Part shown: positions 1 to 9,554 of the stretch, one piece after another
Layout of the letters: each line of letters begins with the position of its first letter
Numbering within the stretch: the first letter of the stretch is position 1
NCBI RefSeq assembly: GCF_009882975.1
Contig: NZ_WTUX01000012.1
Span: forward strand, 130,820-194,819
DNA length: 64,000 nt
Reading direction: 5' to 3'
From: Maritimibacter harenae
GTDB lineage: Bacteria; Pseudomonadota; Alphaproteobacteria; Rhodobacterales; Rhodobacteraceae
Notes under the pieces: model-generated
The model's database searches: none
What the model saw: the letters and a program-made list of their open reading frames with translations, nothing else
What the model was told of the DNA's origin: nothing
Made by a program: the position numbers and the translations under genes

Positions 1-1
1 C

Positions 2-2122
2 CGCGACCCCTACGCGCTCCGCCTTGTCGCCCTCACGGCGCTGGCCGTCGCCGCCCTGTTCGGTGTGCGCGCCGCGGGGCCGGGCCTGACCGCGATGATC
101 CCCGGCGGCGCGGGCGACCAGGTGGCCCAGGCCAGCTGGGAAGGCTGGGTGGAACCGCCCGCCTACACCGGCAAGCCGACGCTCTACCTCGCCGACCAGG
201 ACCCCGGCGCGCTCGCGGTGCCCGAAGGCTCGCGCGTCACGCTGCGCCTCTACGGCAAGGTCGACGAGATCGACATCAACGAGACATGGTCGGACGAGCC
301 GCCGGCCGAGCCCGTGCCGACACGCCTCTTCACCATCGACGGGGACGGCACGCTGACCATCGGCGAGGACAGCTGGCAGGTCACCGCCATCGACGACGCC
401 GACCCGGCGATCGAGGTGGCGGGCGAACTCAGCCGCACGCTCGTCGGAGAAATGCGCCAGGGCTTCCGCGCGACCGACGATTACGGCGTGGCCACCGGCA
501 CGGCCACGGTCGAACTCGACCTCGACCGGGTGGAGCGCGACCACGGCCTCGCGGCCGAGCCCGAACCGCGCGAACCCATCGTCGTCGACCTGCCGATGCC
601 CTTCCGGGGTTCGCGCCAGGAGGTCGAGGAACTGCTGGTCGAGAACTTCGCCGAGCATCCCTGGGCCGAGATGCCCGTCTCGCTCACCTTCACCGCCGAG
701 GACGCGGCGGGGCAGACCGGCACCTCCGATCCGGTCGAGATCACCCTGCCGGGGCGCCGGTTCCTCCACCCGATCGCGCAAGCGGTCATCGAGATGCGGC
801 GCGACATCCTGTGGACCACGCAGAACGCCGAACGCGCCGCGCGCATCCTGCGTGCCGTGTCCCACGACCCGGAGGGATTCTTCCCGAAGACCGAACAGGC
901 CGAGATGCTGCGCGCCTCCCTGGGCCCGCTGGAAGAGGACGACCTGAACCCGTCCGTGCGCGACGAGGTCGCCCAGGCGCTCTGGGATCTCGCGATCGAG
1001 CTTGAAGAAGGGGCGCTGTCGGACGCGCTGGAACGGCTGCGCCGGGCGCAGGAACGGCTCCAGGAAGCCATGCGCCAGGGCGCGACGCCCGATGAGCTGT
1101 CCGAACTGATGGACGAGCTGCGCGAGGCGATGCGCAACTACATGGAAGAGCTCGCCCGCAACGCCGAGCCGCAGAACCAGACGGACGAACCCAACTCCGG
1201 CGAACAGATGGAGATGACCCAGCAGGACCTGCAGGAGATGATGGACCGCATCGAGGAACTGATGCGGCAGGGGCGCACCGAGGAAGCCGCCCAGATGCTC
1301 CAGATGCTCCAGCAGATGATGGAGAACATGCAGGTCACGCAGGGCCAGGGGCAGCAGGGGCAGAACCCGGGCCAGGAGGCCATGCGCGGGCTCCAGGACA
1401 CGCTGCGCAACCAGCGCGACCTGTCGGACGAGACGTTCCAGCAGCAACAGGGCCAGCAGCCCGGCCAGCAGGGTCAGCAAGGGCAGGAAGGCCAGCAGGG
1501 GCAACAGGGGCAGCAAGGTCAGCAACAGGGCCAACAGGGACAGCAGGGTGACGGCCAGCAGGGTCAGCAGCCCGGCCAGAACGGCACCCAGCCCGGACAG
1601 GGCGACCTTCCCGGCCAGCTGGCCCAGCGCCAGCGCCAGCTGGAGAACGAGCTCCAGCGCCAGCGCAACAACCTGCCCGGCGCCGGCACCGAAGAGGGCG
1701 AAGCGGCGCGCGGCGCGCTCGACCGGGCCGGGCGCGCGATGGACGACGCCGCCGAGGCGCTGGAACAGGGCGACACCTCCGAGGCGCTCGACCGGCAGGC
1801 CGACGCGATGGAGGAACTGCGCGAAGGCATGCGCAACCTCGAGGACGCGATGCGCCGCGAAGCCCAGGACCAGCAACAGCAGCAGGGCCAGCAGGGCGAC
1901 CAGAGCGCCCAGCGCGGTGGACCGCAGGGCAGCGAACGCGACCCGCTGGGCCGCGAGGCCGGGGAACGCGGCGCGCTCGGCTCCGACAGCCCGCTGGCCG
2001 ATGGCGAAGACGTCTATCGCCGGGCCGAGGAACTCATGGAAGAACTGCGCCGCCGCTCGGGCGAAACCGACCGGCCGGAGCTGGAACGGGAATACGTCGA
2101 GCGGCTGCTCGACCTGTTCTGA
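2..2122 (+). CDS. TIGR02302/DUF4175-family membrane protein (5' truncated)
   Basis: The reading frame is open from the first bases of the window, so the gene starts upstream; about 706 residues are visible. The visible N-terminus is a hydrophobic segment (about residues 5-22) preceded by RDPYALR, as expected for the last membrane helix of this alphaproteobacterial family. After that comes a long soluble part with beta-rich sequence (about residues 40-260) and then acidic, helical, Gln/Met/Glu-rich sequence. Residues about 455-540 are a low-complexity Gln/Gly tract. The C-terminus is again charged and helical (EELMEELRRR). The role of the family is unknown to me; a membrane-anchored envelope or scaffold function is only inference. 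It converges with the zinc-ribbon gene on the other strand. Confidence 0.8.
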   Translation, partial: RDPYALRLVALTALAVAALFGVRAAGPGLTAMIPGGAGDQVAQASWEGWVEPPAYTGKPTLYLADQDPGALAVPEGSRVTLRLYGKVDEIDINETWSDEPPAEPVPTRLFTIDGDGTLTIGEDSWQVTAIDDADPAIEVAGELSRTLVGEMRQGFRATDDYGVATGTATVELDLDRVERDHGLAAEPEPREPIVVDLPMPFRGSRQEVEELLVENFAEHPWAEMPVSLTFTAEDAAGQTGTSDPVEITLPGRRFLHPIAQAVIEMRRDILWTTQNAERAARILRAVSHDPEGFFPKTEQAEMLRASLGPLEEDDLNPSVRDEVAQALWDLAIELEEGALSDALERLRRAQERLQEAMRQGATPDELSELMDELREAMRNYMEELARNAEPQNQTDEPNSGEQMEMTQQDLQEMMDRIEELMRQGRTEEAAQMLQMLQQMMENMQVTQGQGQQGQNPGQEAMRGLQDTLRNQRDLSDETFQQQQGQQPGQQGQQGQEGQQGQQGQQGQQQGQQGQQGDGQQGQQPGQNGTQPGQGDLPGQLAQRQRQLENELQRQRNNLPGAGTEEGEAARGALDRAGRAMDDAAEALEQGDTSEALDRQADAMEELREGMRNLEDAMRREAQDQQQQQGQQGDQSAQRGGPQGSERDPLGREAGERGALGSDSPLADGEDVYRRAEELMEELRRRSGETDRPELEREYVERLLDLF
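1434..1602 (+). repeat. Low-complexity Gln/Gly coding repeat (QGQQGQ units)
   Basis: The coding sequence is built of degenerate 6-9 bp units such as cagcaggg(g/t)cag, giving an interrupted run of QGQQGQ/GQQPGQ peptides inside the TIGR02302-like protein. A shorter second patch (QQQQQGQQG) lies near 1870-1900. Such tracts are prone to slippage and are probably disordered in the protein. Confidence 0.85.
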
Positions 2123-2155
2123 TCCGGATGATGGGCGAAGGATGGCGCGGGCGGG

Positions 2156-2983
2156 TCACTGCCCGTCGCCCGCGGCCTCCTCGATCCGTTCGATGGCGGC
2201 CTGCATCAGGGCTTCGACCTCGGCGAACAGCCGGTTCACCGCGTCGACATAGATGACCATTTCGTCGGTCAGGCCGGGGAACAGCTCCACGATCTGCGGG
2301 GCGAGCAGGTAGACCCCGAAAGCCACGCCCACCACGATGACCACGAAGGAAAAGCCGCGCCGGAAACCGCCGCGCGGGGCCTCACGCTCCTCCGCGATGT
2401 CGTCGTCGATCGCATAGTCGACCGGCGCGCGATCGGCGCGCGGACCGTCCAGCGTGGAATTGATCTCCTCGATGTCCGGGAAAAGCTCGCGCCGGCTGGC
2501 CGGGTCGGCAGGCGTCGGGGCCAGATCGGGGTCGAAGCTTTCGTCTGAGTCGAAGGAGGGGGCCTTCGTCATCTGTTCGCGGGCGCGCCGGCGCCGGTCG
2601 GCCTCGGGGTCGGTGTAGTCGTCGATGCCCAGGTCGCCCTGCGTTTCGACCGGCTCGCCCTCGCGGGCCCGGGCCTGCATCTCGCGCTCCGCCTCTTCGG
2701 CGAGGATGCCACGCACGTTTTCATCAAGCGGCCGGCGCATGCGCTCCGGCTCCGCCCCGGGCGCTTCGCCCTCGTCCGCGTCTTCGGGGGTGGTCTCTTC
2801 GGAGGCCGCTTCGGCCGTGACGGCCCGCACCGGCACCTCCTCGATCTCGTCCCGGGAACCGTCCGCGTGGCGCTGAAACCATCCGTGACCGCAATTCGAG
2901 CACTGAACGTCGCGCCCGCCCTCGGGGATCACGCGATCGTCGACCTCGTACGTTGCACCACAATTCGGGCATACCAGCCGCAT
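2156..2983 (-). CDS. Zinc-ribbon (MJ0042-type) membrane-anchored protein
   Basis: The 275-residue protein opens with a four-cysteine zinc ribbon, C5-x2-C8 and C28-x2-C31 (MRLVCPNCGATY... QCSNCGHGWF), the MJ0042/zinc_ribbon_5 pattern. A long acidic, Pro/Glu/Asp-rich, probably disordered middle follows, then one hydrophobic helix at about residues 208-228 and a short helical C-terminal tail. The N-terminal ribbon is probably cytoplasmic. I chose the ATG at 2983 because the family normally begins just before the first cysteine pair; a GTG 12 bp upstream is possible. Function unknown. It is divergent from ftsE; the roughly 170-bp gap holds both start regions. Confidence 0.8.
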   Translation of the reverse strand: MRLVCPNCGATYEVDDRVIPEGGRDVQCSNCGHGWFQRHADGSRDEIEEVPVRAVTAEAASEETTPEDADEGEAPGAEPERMRRPLDENVRGILAEEAEREMQARAREGEPVETQGDLGIDDYTDPEADRRRRAREQMTKAPSFDSDESFDPDLAPTPADPASRRELFPDIEEINSTLDGPRADRAPVDYAIDDDIAEEREAPRGGFRRGFSFVVIVVGVAFGVYLLAPQIVELFPGLTDEMVIYVDAVNRLFAEVEALMQAAIERIEEAAGDGQ

Positions 2984-3150
2984 GTGACCTGTCACCTCGC
3001 CCTGTCTTTCACTCGCCCGGTTGTCCCGGCCCTACCCGATCGGGTCCACTATGGGAAGCAAAGCCCCGAAAATCAAACCTTTGCAATCGCGAGATTGCAA
3101 CAATTCCCCGGCTGGGGCAAAAACGGGCGGCACGGACGAGAGGCTGAGCG

Positions 3151-3825
3151 GTGATCGAATTCGAGGAAGTCTCGTATGGCTACAGCGGCGGGGGCGCGCT
3201 GTTGTCCGACGTATCGCTGAAGCTCGCGCCCGGTTCCTTCCATTTCCTGACCGGCCCGTCGGGCGCCGGCAAGACCACGCTGCTCAAGCTGTGCTACGGC
3301 GCGCTTGTGCCCACGCAGGGGCGCGCGACGCTGTTCGGCGCCGACGTGCGCGCGATGACCCGCGACGACGTGGCCGAGGCGCGGCGCCGGATCGGCGTCG
3401 TGCACCAGGACGTGCAGTTCCTGGACCACATGAACGTGGTCGAGAACGTCGCACTTCCGCTCATGGTCTCCGGCCGCACCACGGATGTGCAGGATATCGC
3501 CGATCTGCTGGAGTGGGTCGGGCTTACCGGACAGACCGATGCCCTGCCCCCGGAGCTGTCGGGCGGGGAACGCCAGCGGGCCGCGCTCGCACGGGCGGTG
3601 ATCCTGTCGCCAGAGGTGATCCTGGCGGACGAACCCACCGGCAACGTCGACTGGGAAATGTCGCTCCGGCTGCTCCAATTGCTGGTCGAGCTCAACCGCA
3701 TGGGCAAGACCGTGCTCATCGCCACCCATGACATGAACCTCATCCGGCAGGCAAAGGCGCAGGTGCAGGCCCGCGTGCTGCGGATCTCCGGCGGCCGGGT
3801 GCTCCTGGCGGGGGCGGACCTGTGA
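3151..3825 (+). CDS. ftsE: Cell-division ATP-binding protein FtsE
   Basis: ABC ATPase of 224 residues, the usual FtsE length. Visible motifs: Walker A GPSGAGKT (35-42), Q-loop Q86, signature LSGGERQR (136-143), Walker B VILADEP (156-162) and H-loop H193 in IATHD. FtsE binds the membrane protein FtsX at the divisome and couples ATP hydrolysis to septal peptidoglycan hydrolysis. The GTG start follows GAGAGG. Its stop overlaps the GTG start of ftsX by four bases, so the two are translationally coupled. Identity is well supported by the motifs and by the ftsX and plsC neighbours. Confidence 0.95.
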   Translation: MIEFEEVSYGYSGGGALLSDVSLKLAPGSFHFLTGPSGAGKTTLLKLCYGALVPTQGRATLFGADVRAMTRDDVAEARRRIGVVHQDVQFLDHMNVVENVALPLMVSGRTTDVQDIADLLEWVGLTGQTDALPPELSGGERQRAALARAVILSPEVILADEPTGNVDWEMSLRLLQLLVELNRMGKTVLIATHDMNLIRQAKAQVQARVLRISGGRVLLAGADL

Positions 3826-4727
3826 GGGCGCGGCTCGCCCCCCTTTTCGCCCTGATCGGGGGCGATGCGCAGGCCGACCGGGTGGTGCCGCCCACCGGCT
3901 TCACGGCCAATCTCACCGTATTCTCCTCGGGCGCGATGGCGTTTCTCGCCGTCTTCGCGCTGGCCCTGTCGCTCGCCACCGGGCGGCTGGCCGAGCAGTG
4001 GGGCGACGCGCTCGCCCAAAGCTCCACGATCCGCGTCTCGGCGCCCGAAGGGCAGATGGACCAGCAGGTGATCGCGGTGATGGACGTGTTGCGCACCACG
4101 CCGGGGGTCGCGGATGCCAGGGTGCTCACGGACGAGGAACAGCGCGCGCTGCTCGAGCCGTGGTTCGGCCCGGACCTGCCGCTCGACACCCTGCCGATCC
4201 CGCGCCTGATCGAGGTGATCGAGGAGGGCGACGGTTACGACCCCGAGGGCCTGCGCCAACGCCTTGCGGGTGAAGCGCCGGGCGCGGTGCTGGACGACCA
4301 CACGCGCTGGCGCGATCCGCTCGTGCGGGCGGCGAACCGGCTGCGCATGCTGGGGGCGATCTCCATCGTGCTCATCGCGGCGACCACGGGGACGATCATC
4401 ACGCTCGCGGCCAACGCGGCACTCGCGGCCAATGCGCAGGTGATCCACGTGCTGCGGCTTGTGGGGGCGCGCGACAGCTACATCGCCGGAGCCTTCGTGC
4501 GCCGCTTCACGCTGCGCGCCCTGATCGGCGCCTTCGCGGGAATGCTGGCAGGGGTCATCGCGATCCTGCTTCTGCCCTCGGCCGACGTCGGCGGGGGCTT
4601 CCTCACCGGGCTCGGCTTCCAGGGCTGGCATTGGGCCCTGCCCTTCGCGATCCCGCTTCTCGCCGCGCTCGTCGCCTTCGCCGCGACCCGGCGCGCGGCC
4701 AACACCACGCTCAGGGAGCTGTCGTGA
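3822..4727 (+). CDS. ftsX: Cell-division membrane protein FtsX
   Basis: 301 residues with FtsX architecture: a first membrane helix at about 36-55, a periplasmic loop of roughly 110 residues (from about 60), and three more helices in the C-terminal half (for example AISIVLIAATTGTIITLAA and GMLAGVIAILLL). FtsX forms the membrane part of FtsEX, which activates septal murein hydrolases. It starts with GTG overlapping the ftsE stop and ends in TGATG, sharing one base with the plsC start, which indicates one transcript. Position and topology support the call more than primary-sequence motifs, because the family is divergent. Confidence 0.92.
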   Translation: MRARLAPLFALIGGDAQADRVVPPTGFTANLTVFSSGAMAFLAVFALALSLATGRLAEQWGDALAQSSTIRVSAPEGQMDQQVIAVMDVLRTTPGVADARVLTDEEQRALLEPWFGPDLPLDTLPIPRLIEVIEEGDGYDPEGLRQRLAGEAPGAVLDDHTRWRDPLVRAANRLRMLGAISIVLIAATTGTIITLAANAALAANAQVIHVLRLVGARDSYIAGAFVRRFTLRALIGAFAGMLAGVIAILLLPSADVGGGFLTGLGFQGWHWALPFAIPLLAALVAFAATRRAANTTLRELS

Positions 4728-5461
4728 TGCAATTGATCCGCTCGCTGATCTTCACCGGCCTCATCTACCTCGCGATGGGGGTGATGGGGGTGTTCTACTT
4801 CTTCCTGACGCTCATCAACCGCGACTACGCCTACACGGCCGTGTCGCATTACTGCGCGGTCGTGCGATTCCTCGCGCGCTGGCTGATCGGGCTGAAGACC
4901 GAGGTGCGGGGCGAGGTTCCGACGGGCGAGGTGCTCGTCTGCTCGAAACACCAGAGCTTTCTCGACATCATCCTGCTCGTCTCGGCCCTGCCCCGGCCGA
5001 AATTCATCATGAAGAAGCAGCTCGTCTACACCCCGGTGCTGGGCTACTTCGCGCGGGCCATCGGCTGCATCCCCGTCGATCGCGGCAAGCGCGGGGCGGC
5101 GGTGAAACAGATGATGGCCGACGTCGCCTCGGGCGCCTCGCGCCCCGGTCAGCTCATCATCTTCCCGCAAGGCACCCGCGTCGCCGCCGGGGCGACCAAG
5201 CCCTACAAGGTCGGCGCCGGCGTGATCTACACGGAGACCGGGCAGCGCTGCATCCCGGCGGCCACCAACGTGGGCGTATTCTGGCGCAAGCACGGGCTGA
5301 CCCGGTATCCGGGCACGGCGGTGGTCGAATTCCTGCCGCCGATCGAACCGGGGCTCGACGTCGAAAGCTTCATGGCCGTGCTCAAGGACACGGTCGAGAC
5401 GAACTCCGACCGGCTCATGCGGGAGGCGGGCTTCGACCCCGCGGCACATGCGAAAGATTGA
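4727..5461 (+). CDS. plsC: 1-acyl-sn-glycerol-3-phosphate acyltransferase (PlsC family)
   Basis: 244-residue membrane acyltransferase expected to transfer an acyl chain to lysophosphatidic acid, giving phosphatidic acid for phospholipid synthesis. An N-terminal hydrophobic segment (about 5-30) is followed by the catalytic H-x4-D motif HQSFLD (75-80) and the glycerophosphate-binding block FPQGTR (146-151), a Gln variant of the common FPEGTR. The ATG at 4727 overlaps the ftsX stop, which fixes the start; a longer upstream extension of the frame lies inside ftsX. Downstream it overlaps the next gene by 14 bp. Other substrates such as lyso-ornithine lipid (OlsA-type) cannot be excluded. Confidence 0.88.
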   Translation: MQLIRSLIFTGLIYLAMGVMGVFYFFLTLINRDYAYTAVSHYCAVVRFLARWLIGLKTEVRGEVPTGEVLVCSKHQSFLDIILLVSALPRPKFIMKKQLVYTPVLGYFARAIGCIPVDRGKRGAAVKQMMADVASGASRPGQLIIFPQGTRVAAGATKPYKVGAGVIYTETGQRCIPAATNVGVFWRKHGLTRYPGTAVVEFLPPIEPGLDVESFMAVLKDTVETNSDRLMREAGFDPAAHAKD

Positions 5462-6053
5462 CAGCATCGAGGCGCTGGAGGCGCTGTATCCCCGCAAACC
5501 GTCGGAACCGGCCACGAAGAAGGTATCGGACGGTCTCATCCCGACGTACCTCGCCTGGATCGAACGGGCGCGGTTCTGCGTGGTCTCGACGGTCGGCCCC
5601 GAGGGCACCGACAGCAGCCCGCGCGGAGATGACGGCCCGGTGGCCCTGGTGCTCGATGCCCGCACGCTCGCGATTCCCGACTGGCGCGGCAACAACCGGC
5701 TCGACACCCTGCGCAACATCGTGCGCGACGGGCGCGTGTCGTTGATGTTCATGGTGCCGGGCTCGATGAACGTGATGCGCGTGAACGGCACGGCCGTGCT
5801 GACAGACGACCCGGCGCTGACCGAAAGGTTCGACCGGGCGGGCAAGTTGCCCAGATCGGTGATCGTGGTCACGGTCGCCGAGGTCTATGCCCAGTGCGCC
5901 CGTGCGATCCTGCGGGCGGGTTTGTGGGAGCGCGACGACGCGGACGGCCTGCCCAGCGTGGGCGACATGCTGCGCGACGTCACCGACGGAGCATTCGATG
6001 GCGAGGGCTACGACCTCGAATGGACCGCGCGCGCCCGCGACACGATGTGGTAA
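5448..6053 (+). CDS. Pyridoxamine 5'-phosphate oxidase-like flavin/heme-binding protein (MSMEG_1061-type)
   Basis: 201 residues with a split-barrel PNPOx-like fold: RARFCVVSTVGPEGTDSSPRGD is followed by the LAIPDWRGNNRLDTLRN block and VSLMFMVPGS. This is typical of the MSMEG_1061 subfamily, small flavin-, F420- or heme-binding proteins that are not true PdxH. The ATG at 5448 lies inside the 3' end of plsC (14-bp overlap), so it is probably cotranscribed with ftsEX-plsC. The biochemical role is unknown; a reductase or oxidase acting on a small molecule is the family expectation. Confidence 0.75.
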   Translation: MRKIDSIEALEALYPRKPSEPATKKVSDGLIPTYLAWIERARFCVVSTVGPEGTDSSPRGDDGPVALVLDARTLAIPDWRGNNRLDTLRNIVRDGRVSLMFMVPGSMNVMRVNGTAVLTDDPALTERFDRAGKLPRSVIVVTVAEVYAQCARAILRAGLWERDDADGLPSVGDMLRDVTDGAFDGEGYDLEWTARARDTMW

Positions 6054-6071
6054 GACGGGCGCAGCGCCCGG

Positions 6072-7037
6072 TCAGGCGGCGAGGCCCTGCGACCCCATCT
6101 TGAGGTATTTCTGACGCCGGCTGTTGCGGAGTTCGTCGGGCTTTTTCTTGCCCAGCGCTTTCAGCTCGGCCTCGATCGCGTGGCCCACGGCCGAGATGGC
6201 CTGCCCGGCGCCGCGGTGCGCGCCGCCCACCGGCTCGCCGATGATCCGTTCGATCACGCCCAGCGCCTTGAGATCCTGCGCGGTCAGGCGCAGCGCCTCG
6301 GCGGCTTCGCGCATCTTGTCGGAATCCTTCCACAGGATCGACGCGCAGCCTTCCGGGCTGATCACGGAATAGATCGAGTGCTCCAGCATCATGACGCTGT
6401 TGCCCGTGGCGAACGCGACCGCGCCGCCCGAGCCGCCTTCGCCGATGATCACCGACACCAGCGGCACCTTGAGCGAAAGACACTTCTCGGTCGAACGCGC
6501 GATCGCCTCGGATTGCCCGCGCTCCTCGGCACCCTTGCCGGGATAGGCGCCCGGGGTATCGACCAGCGACACGACCGGCAGTCCGAAGCGGTCGGCGAGA
6601 TCCATCAGCCGGATCGCCTTGCGGTAACCCTCGGGACGCGCCATGCCGAAATTGCGTTCGATCCGGCTCTTGGTGTCGTTGCCCTTCTCGTGGCCGATCA
6701 CCATGACCGGCTGATCGCCCATCCGGGCCAACCCGCCCATCACGGCGTGGTCGTCGGCGAAGTTTCGGTCACCGGCAAGCGGCGTGTATTCCGTGAAAAG
6801 CGCGTCGATGTAATCCTTGCAGTGCGGGCGCTCCGGGTGGCGCGCCACCTGGCATTTGCGCCACGGCGTCAGGCCCTTGTAGAGGTCGACGAGCATCTGC
6901 TCGGCCTTCTTGTCGAGCGCCTTCGCTTCGCCCTCCACGTCCATCTCTTCATTGGCCCGCGCCATCGCGCGCAGTTCCTCGGCCTTGCCTTCGATTTCCG
7001 CCAGCGGTTTTTCGAAGTCGAGATAGTTCTTGGTCAT
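6072..7037 (-). CDS. accA: Acetyl-CoA carboxylase carboxyltransferase subunit alpha
   Basis: 321 residues, the normal AccA length. The crotonase-like carboxyltransferase core is evident: the [13 protein letters not shown] segment, [37 protein letters not shown] and [12 protein letters not shown] with its oxyanion-forming glycines. With AccD it transfers the carboxyl from biotinyl-AccB to acetyl-CoA, making malonyl-CoA for fatty acid synthesis. The partner accD lies about 26 kb away at 33.4-34.4 kb on the same strand. It converges with the PNPOx-like gene, with an 18-bp gap containing a short CGGGCG/CGCCCG hairpin. Confidence 0.96.
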   Translation of the reverse strand: MTKNYLDFEKPLAEIEGKAEELRAMARANEEMDVEGEAKALDKKAEQMLVDLYKGLTPWRKCQVARHPERPHCKDYIDALFTEYTPLAGDRNFADDHAVMGGLARMGDQPVMVIGHEKGNDTKSRIERNFGMARPEGYRKAIRLMDLADRFGLPVVSLVDTPGAYPGKGAEERGQSEAIARSTEKCLSLKVPLVSVIIGEGGSGGAVAFATGNSVMMLEHSIYSVISPEGCASILWKDSDKMREAAEALRLTAQDLKALGVIERIIGEPVGGAHRGAGQAISAVGHAIEAELKALGKKKPDELRNSRRQKYLKMGSQGLAA

Positions 7038-7126
7038 GCGCGCCTCGCCGGGAAGTTTCGCCCGATATAAGGTTCCATGGACGCGGAATGCAACTCGCCA
7101 ACACGTCCGCGCCCCGGTGCGGCCGG

Positions 7127-8443
7127 TCAGGACAGGCGGGCGGCGGCCGGTTCAGGCTCCGGTTGGACGTCCTCCGCGCGCGCCGCCGCGGCCTCGATGA
7201 CCTCGATGGCGCGCGCAAGGCCATCCTCCGCGCGCACCTTGCGGCCGAGCGTTTCGGCGGCTTTCGCCACGGCCGGATCGGTCGTCACCTGCGTCAGCGC
7301 CCGCGACAGCTTCTCGGCCGTCAGCGATCTCTGCGCGATGGGGTCCGGGGCGACCCCGTGCTGCGCCATGATCTTCCCCCAGAACGGCTGATCGCCGAAG
7401 AAGGGCACGATCACCTGTGGCTTGCCCGCCCGGATCGCGGCGGCGGTCGTGCCCGCCCCGCCGTGGTGCACGATCGCCTCCATGCGCGGAAACAGCCACT
7501 CGTGCGGCGCACCTTCGATCTTGAGGATCGTGTCGGGCAGATCGCCCGGCTCCAGCCCGCCCCAGCCGGTCGCGATGATGCCACGCTTGCCGGTGCGCTC
7601 CAGCGCGTCGATCACCGTCTTGGCCAGCCGGTCGGGCGAACGGCCCGCCATCGACCCGAACCCGACGTAGACGGGCGGCGGCCCGGCCCCGATGAACGCC
7701 TCCAGGTCGGCGGGCGGCGTCCAGTCGCCGAGATCCGAGAACCAGTAACCGGTCATCACCGCCTCGTCGGGCCAGTCGCGCGGCGCGGGAAGGACGGACG
7801 GGCTTACCGCGTTGAGCACGGGCAGGATCCGCCCCGCACTGTCGCGCAGCAGATCGAACCGGCGTTGCTTCGGCAGCCCACGCTTTTCGCGCATCTCGCG
7901 CACGTGTCGCCCTGCGGAAAATGCCATCGTGCCGTTCACGAAGCGATAGGAGAACCGGTTCCACCATTCCCAGCCGGTGTCGGGAAAGCCCACGTTCGGA
8001 CGTTCGCCCGTCGGCACCATCATCGGCACCAGCATGGCGAGCACCGCCGGAATCCCGCGCTTCTCGGCGATATGCGAGCCGGCATATGTCTTGGGGTGGA
8101 AAATGATCAGATCGGGATCCACCGCTTCGGCCGCGGCCCAGCTGTCGTTGATCAGCTCCGCCTGCGCGGGGCCCACCGTGCGCGCCATCATCACCGTCCA
8201 CTTGAGCGACTGGAGCACGCCTTGCGTGGATTCCATCATGTCGCGCCCGGCGTCGGTGTCGAGGAGGTTGAGCATCGCGTCGGACATCGGCGCGAACCCC
8301 AGCCCGGCGTCGCGCACGAAGCTTTCGAACCGGCTGGCCGTGCCCAACGTCACGGTATGGCCACGCGCCTCGAGCGCACGGCCCAGGGCGACGAACGGCT
8401 GCACGTCACCGCGCGATCCGTAGGTGAGGATCAGAATCCGCAT
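7127..8443 (-). CDS. UGT-like glycosyltransferase (GT1 family)
   Basis: 438 residues. The N-terminus [20 protein letters not shown] is the sterol/macrolide glucosyltransferase signature, including the catalytic-region GSRGDVQP. The C-terminal donor-binding domain has the PSPG-like block with HHGGAGTT, followed by [19 protein letters not shown] (about 325-356). It should transfer a sugar from a nucleotide donor to a lipid, sterol-like or polyketide-like acceptor in the cytosol; the acceptor cannot be read from sequence. It stands alone on the minus strand between mcl1 and accA, 40 bp downstream of mcl1, with no sugar-biosynthesis neighbours. The Ala/Pro/Glu-rich last 15 residues look non-conserved. 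Confidence 0.85.
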   Translation of the reverse strand: MRILILTYGSRGDVQPFVALGRALEARGHTVTLGTASRFESFVRDAGLGFAPMSDAMLNLLDTDAGRDMMESTQGVLQSLKWTVMMARTVGPAQAELINDSWAAAEAVDPDLIIFHPKTYAGSHIAEKRGIPAVLAMLVPMMVPTGERPNVGFPDTGWEWWNRFSYRFVNGTMAFSAGRHVREMREKRGLPKQRRFDLLRDSAGRILPVLNAVSPSVLPAPRDWPDEAVMTGYWFSDLGDWTPPADLEAFIGAGPPPVYVGFGSMAGRSPDRLAKTVIDALERTGKRGIIATGWGGLEPGDLPDTILKIEGAPHEWLFPRMEAIVHHGGAGTTAAAIRAGKPQVIVPFFGDQPFWGKIMAQHGVAPDPIAQRSLTAEKLSRALTQVTTDPAVAKAAETLGRKVRAEDGLARAIEVIEAAAARAEDVQPEPEPAAARLS

Positions 8444-8483
8444 GGGAGCACCCTATCCCGGGCGATCCCACGCGGCTACCAGG

Positions 8484-9443
8484 TTACGCGCCCGCGATGA
8501 GCTCGGCCTGCGTGACGATGACTTCGGCCTGCTTGATCGAGGCGATGTCGACCAGCCGGCCCTTGTAGACGGTCGCCCCCGCGCCGGTCCGTTTGGCTTC
8601 TTCCATCGCCGCGAGGATCTCCCGCGCCTCGGCGACGGCTTCCTCGGAGGGGGTGAAGACCTTGTTCGCCAGTGCGATCTGTTTCGGGTGGATCGCCCAC
8701 TTGCCGACCATGCCCAGCGTGGCCGAGCGCAGCGCCTGCGCGATGTAGCCGTCGTCGTCGGAAAAATCGCCGAAGGGCCCGTCGACAGGCAGAAGGCCGT
8801 GGGTTCGGCAGGCCGCGACGATCGCCGCCTGGGCCCAGTGCCACGGATCGGACCAGTGCTTCTGGCCGTCGTGCAACATGTAGTAGTTTTCCTGCGTGCC
8901 GCCGATGCCGGTGGTCGCCATGCCCATCGAGGCCGCGAAATCGGCCGCGCCCAGGCTCATCGCGACGAGCCGCGGGGAGGCCGAGGCGATCTCTTCGACA
9001 TGCGCGATGCCAGCGGCGCTTTCGATGATCACCTCGAAGTCGATGCGCTTGGCGCGCCCCTTGGCGGCCTCGATCGCGGTCACCAGCGCGTCGACGGCAT
9101 AGATGTCGCCCGCGCAGCCCACCTTTGGGATCATGATCTGGTCGAGCCGGTCGCCGGCCTGTTCGAGAATGTCGACCACGTCGCGGTACCAGTAGGGCGT
9201 GTCGAGCCCGTTGATACGCACCGACAGGGTCTTCTTGCCCCAATCGACGGTGTTAATCGCCTCGATCACGTTGGCCCGCGCGCTTTCCTTGTCGGAGGGC
9301 GACACGCTGTCCTCGAGGTCGAGGTTGATGACGTCCGCCTCGGAGGCCGCCATCTTCTCGAACAGCTTGGTGTTGGAGCCGGGGCCGAACAGCTGGCAGC
9401 GGTTCGGACGGGCGGGGGCCGCAGGCTGGATACGGAAGGACAT
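8484..9443 (-). CDS. mcl1: L-malyl-CoA/beta-methylmalyl-CoA lyase
   Basis: 319 residues that match the Rhodobacter Mcl1 pattern almost end to end (MSFRIQPAAPARPNRCQLFGPG, DVINLDLEDSV, QIMIPKVGCAGD). The family catalytic and Mg-binding residues fall at the expected positions: R76 (SVRINGL), E141 (IIESAAG) and D168 (GAADFA). The enzyme cleaves L-malyl-CoA to acetyl-CoA and glyoxylate and interconverts beta-methylmalyl-CoA with propionyl-CoA and glyoxylate, a step of the ethylmalonyl-CoA pathway of acetate assimilation. It has its own upstream region of about 110 bp. No other ethylmalonyl-CoA pathway gene lies in the window. Confidence 0.95.
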   Translation of the reverse strand: MSFRIQPAAPARPNRCQLFGPGSNTKLFEKMAASEADVINLDLEDSVSPSDKESARANVIEAINTVDWGKKTLSVRINGLDTPYWYRDVVDILEQAGDRLDQIMIPKVGCAGDIYAVDALVTAIEAAKGRAKRIDFEVIIESAAGIAHVEEIASASPRLVAMSLGAADFAASMGMATTGIGGTQENYYMLHDGQKHWSDPWHWAQAAIVAACRTHGLLPVDGPFGDFSDDDGYIAQALRSATLGMVGKWAIHPKQIALANKVFTPSEEAVAEAREILAAMEEAKRTGAGATVYKGRLVDIASIKQAEVIVTQAELIAGA

Positions 9444-9554
9444 GTGACCTCGCAGGATCGTTTCGTTTACGCTGGCCCTCGGGTTAGATTATTGCGCGAC
9501 CGCCTTCAACCCGTTTTCTGCACATGCAGCATCCCGCCTCTCGCCGTCATGGGA

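Noticed and set aside
6056-6070. CGGGCG/CGCCCG hairpin between the PNPOx-like gene and accA as a bidirectional terminator
   Set aside because: The loop is only 3 nt and there is no T-run on either strand, so I did not list it as a terminator.
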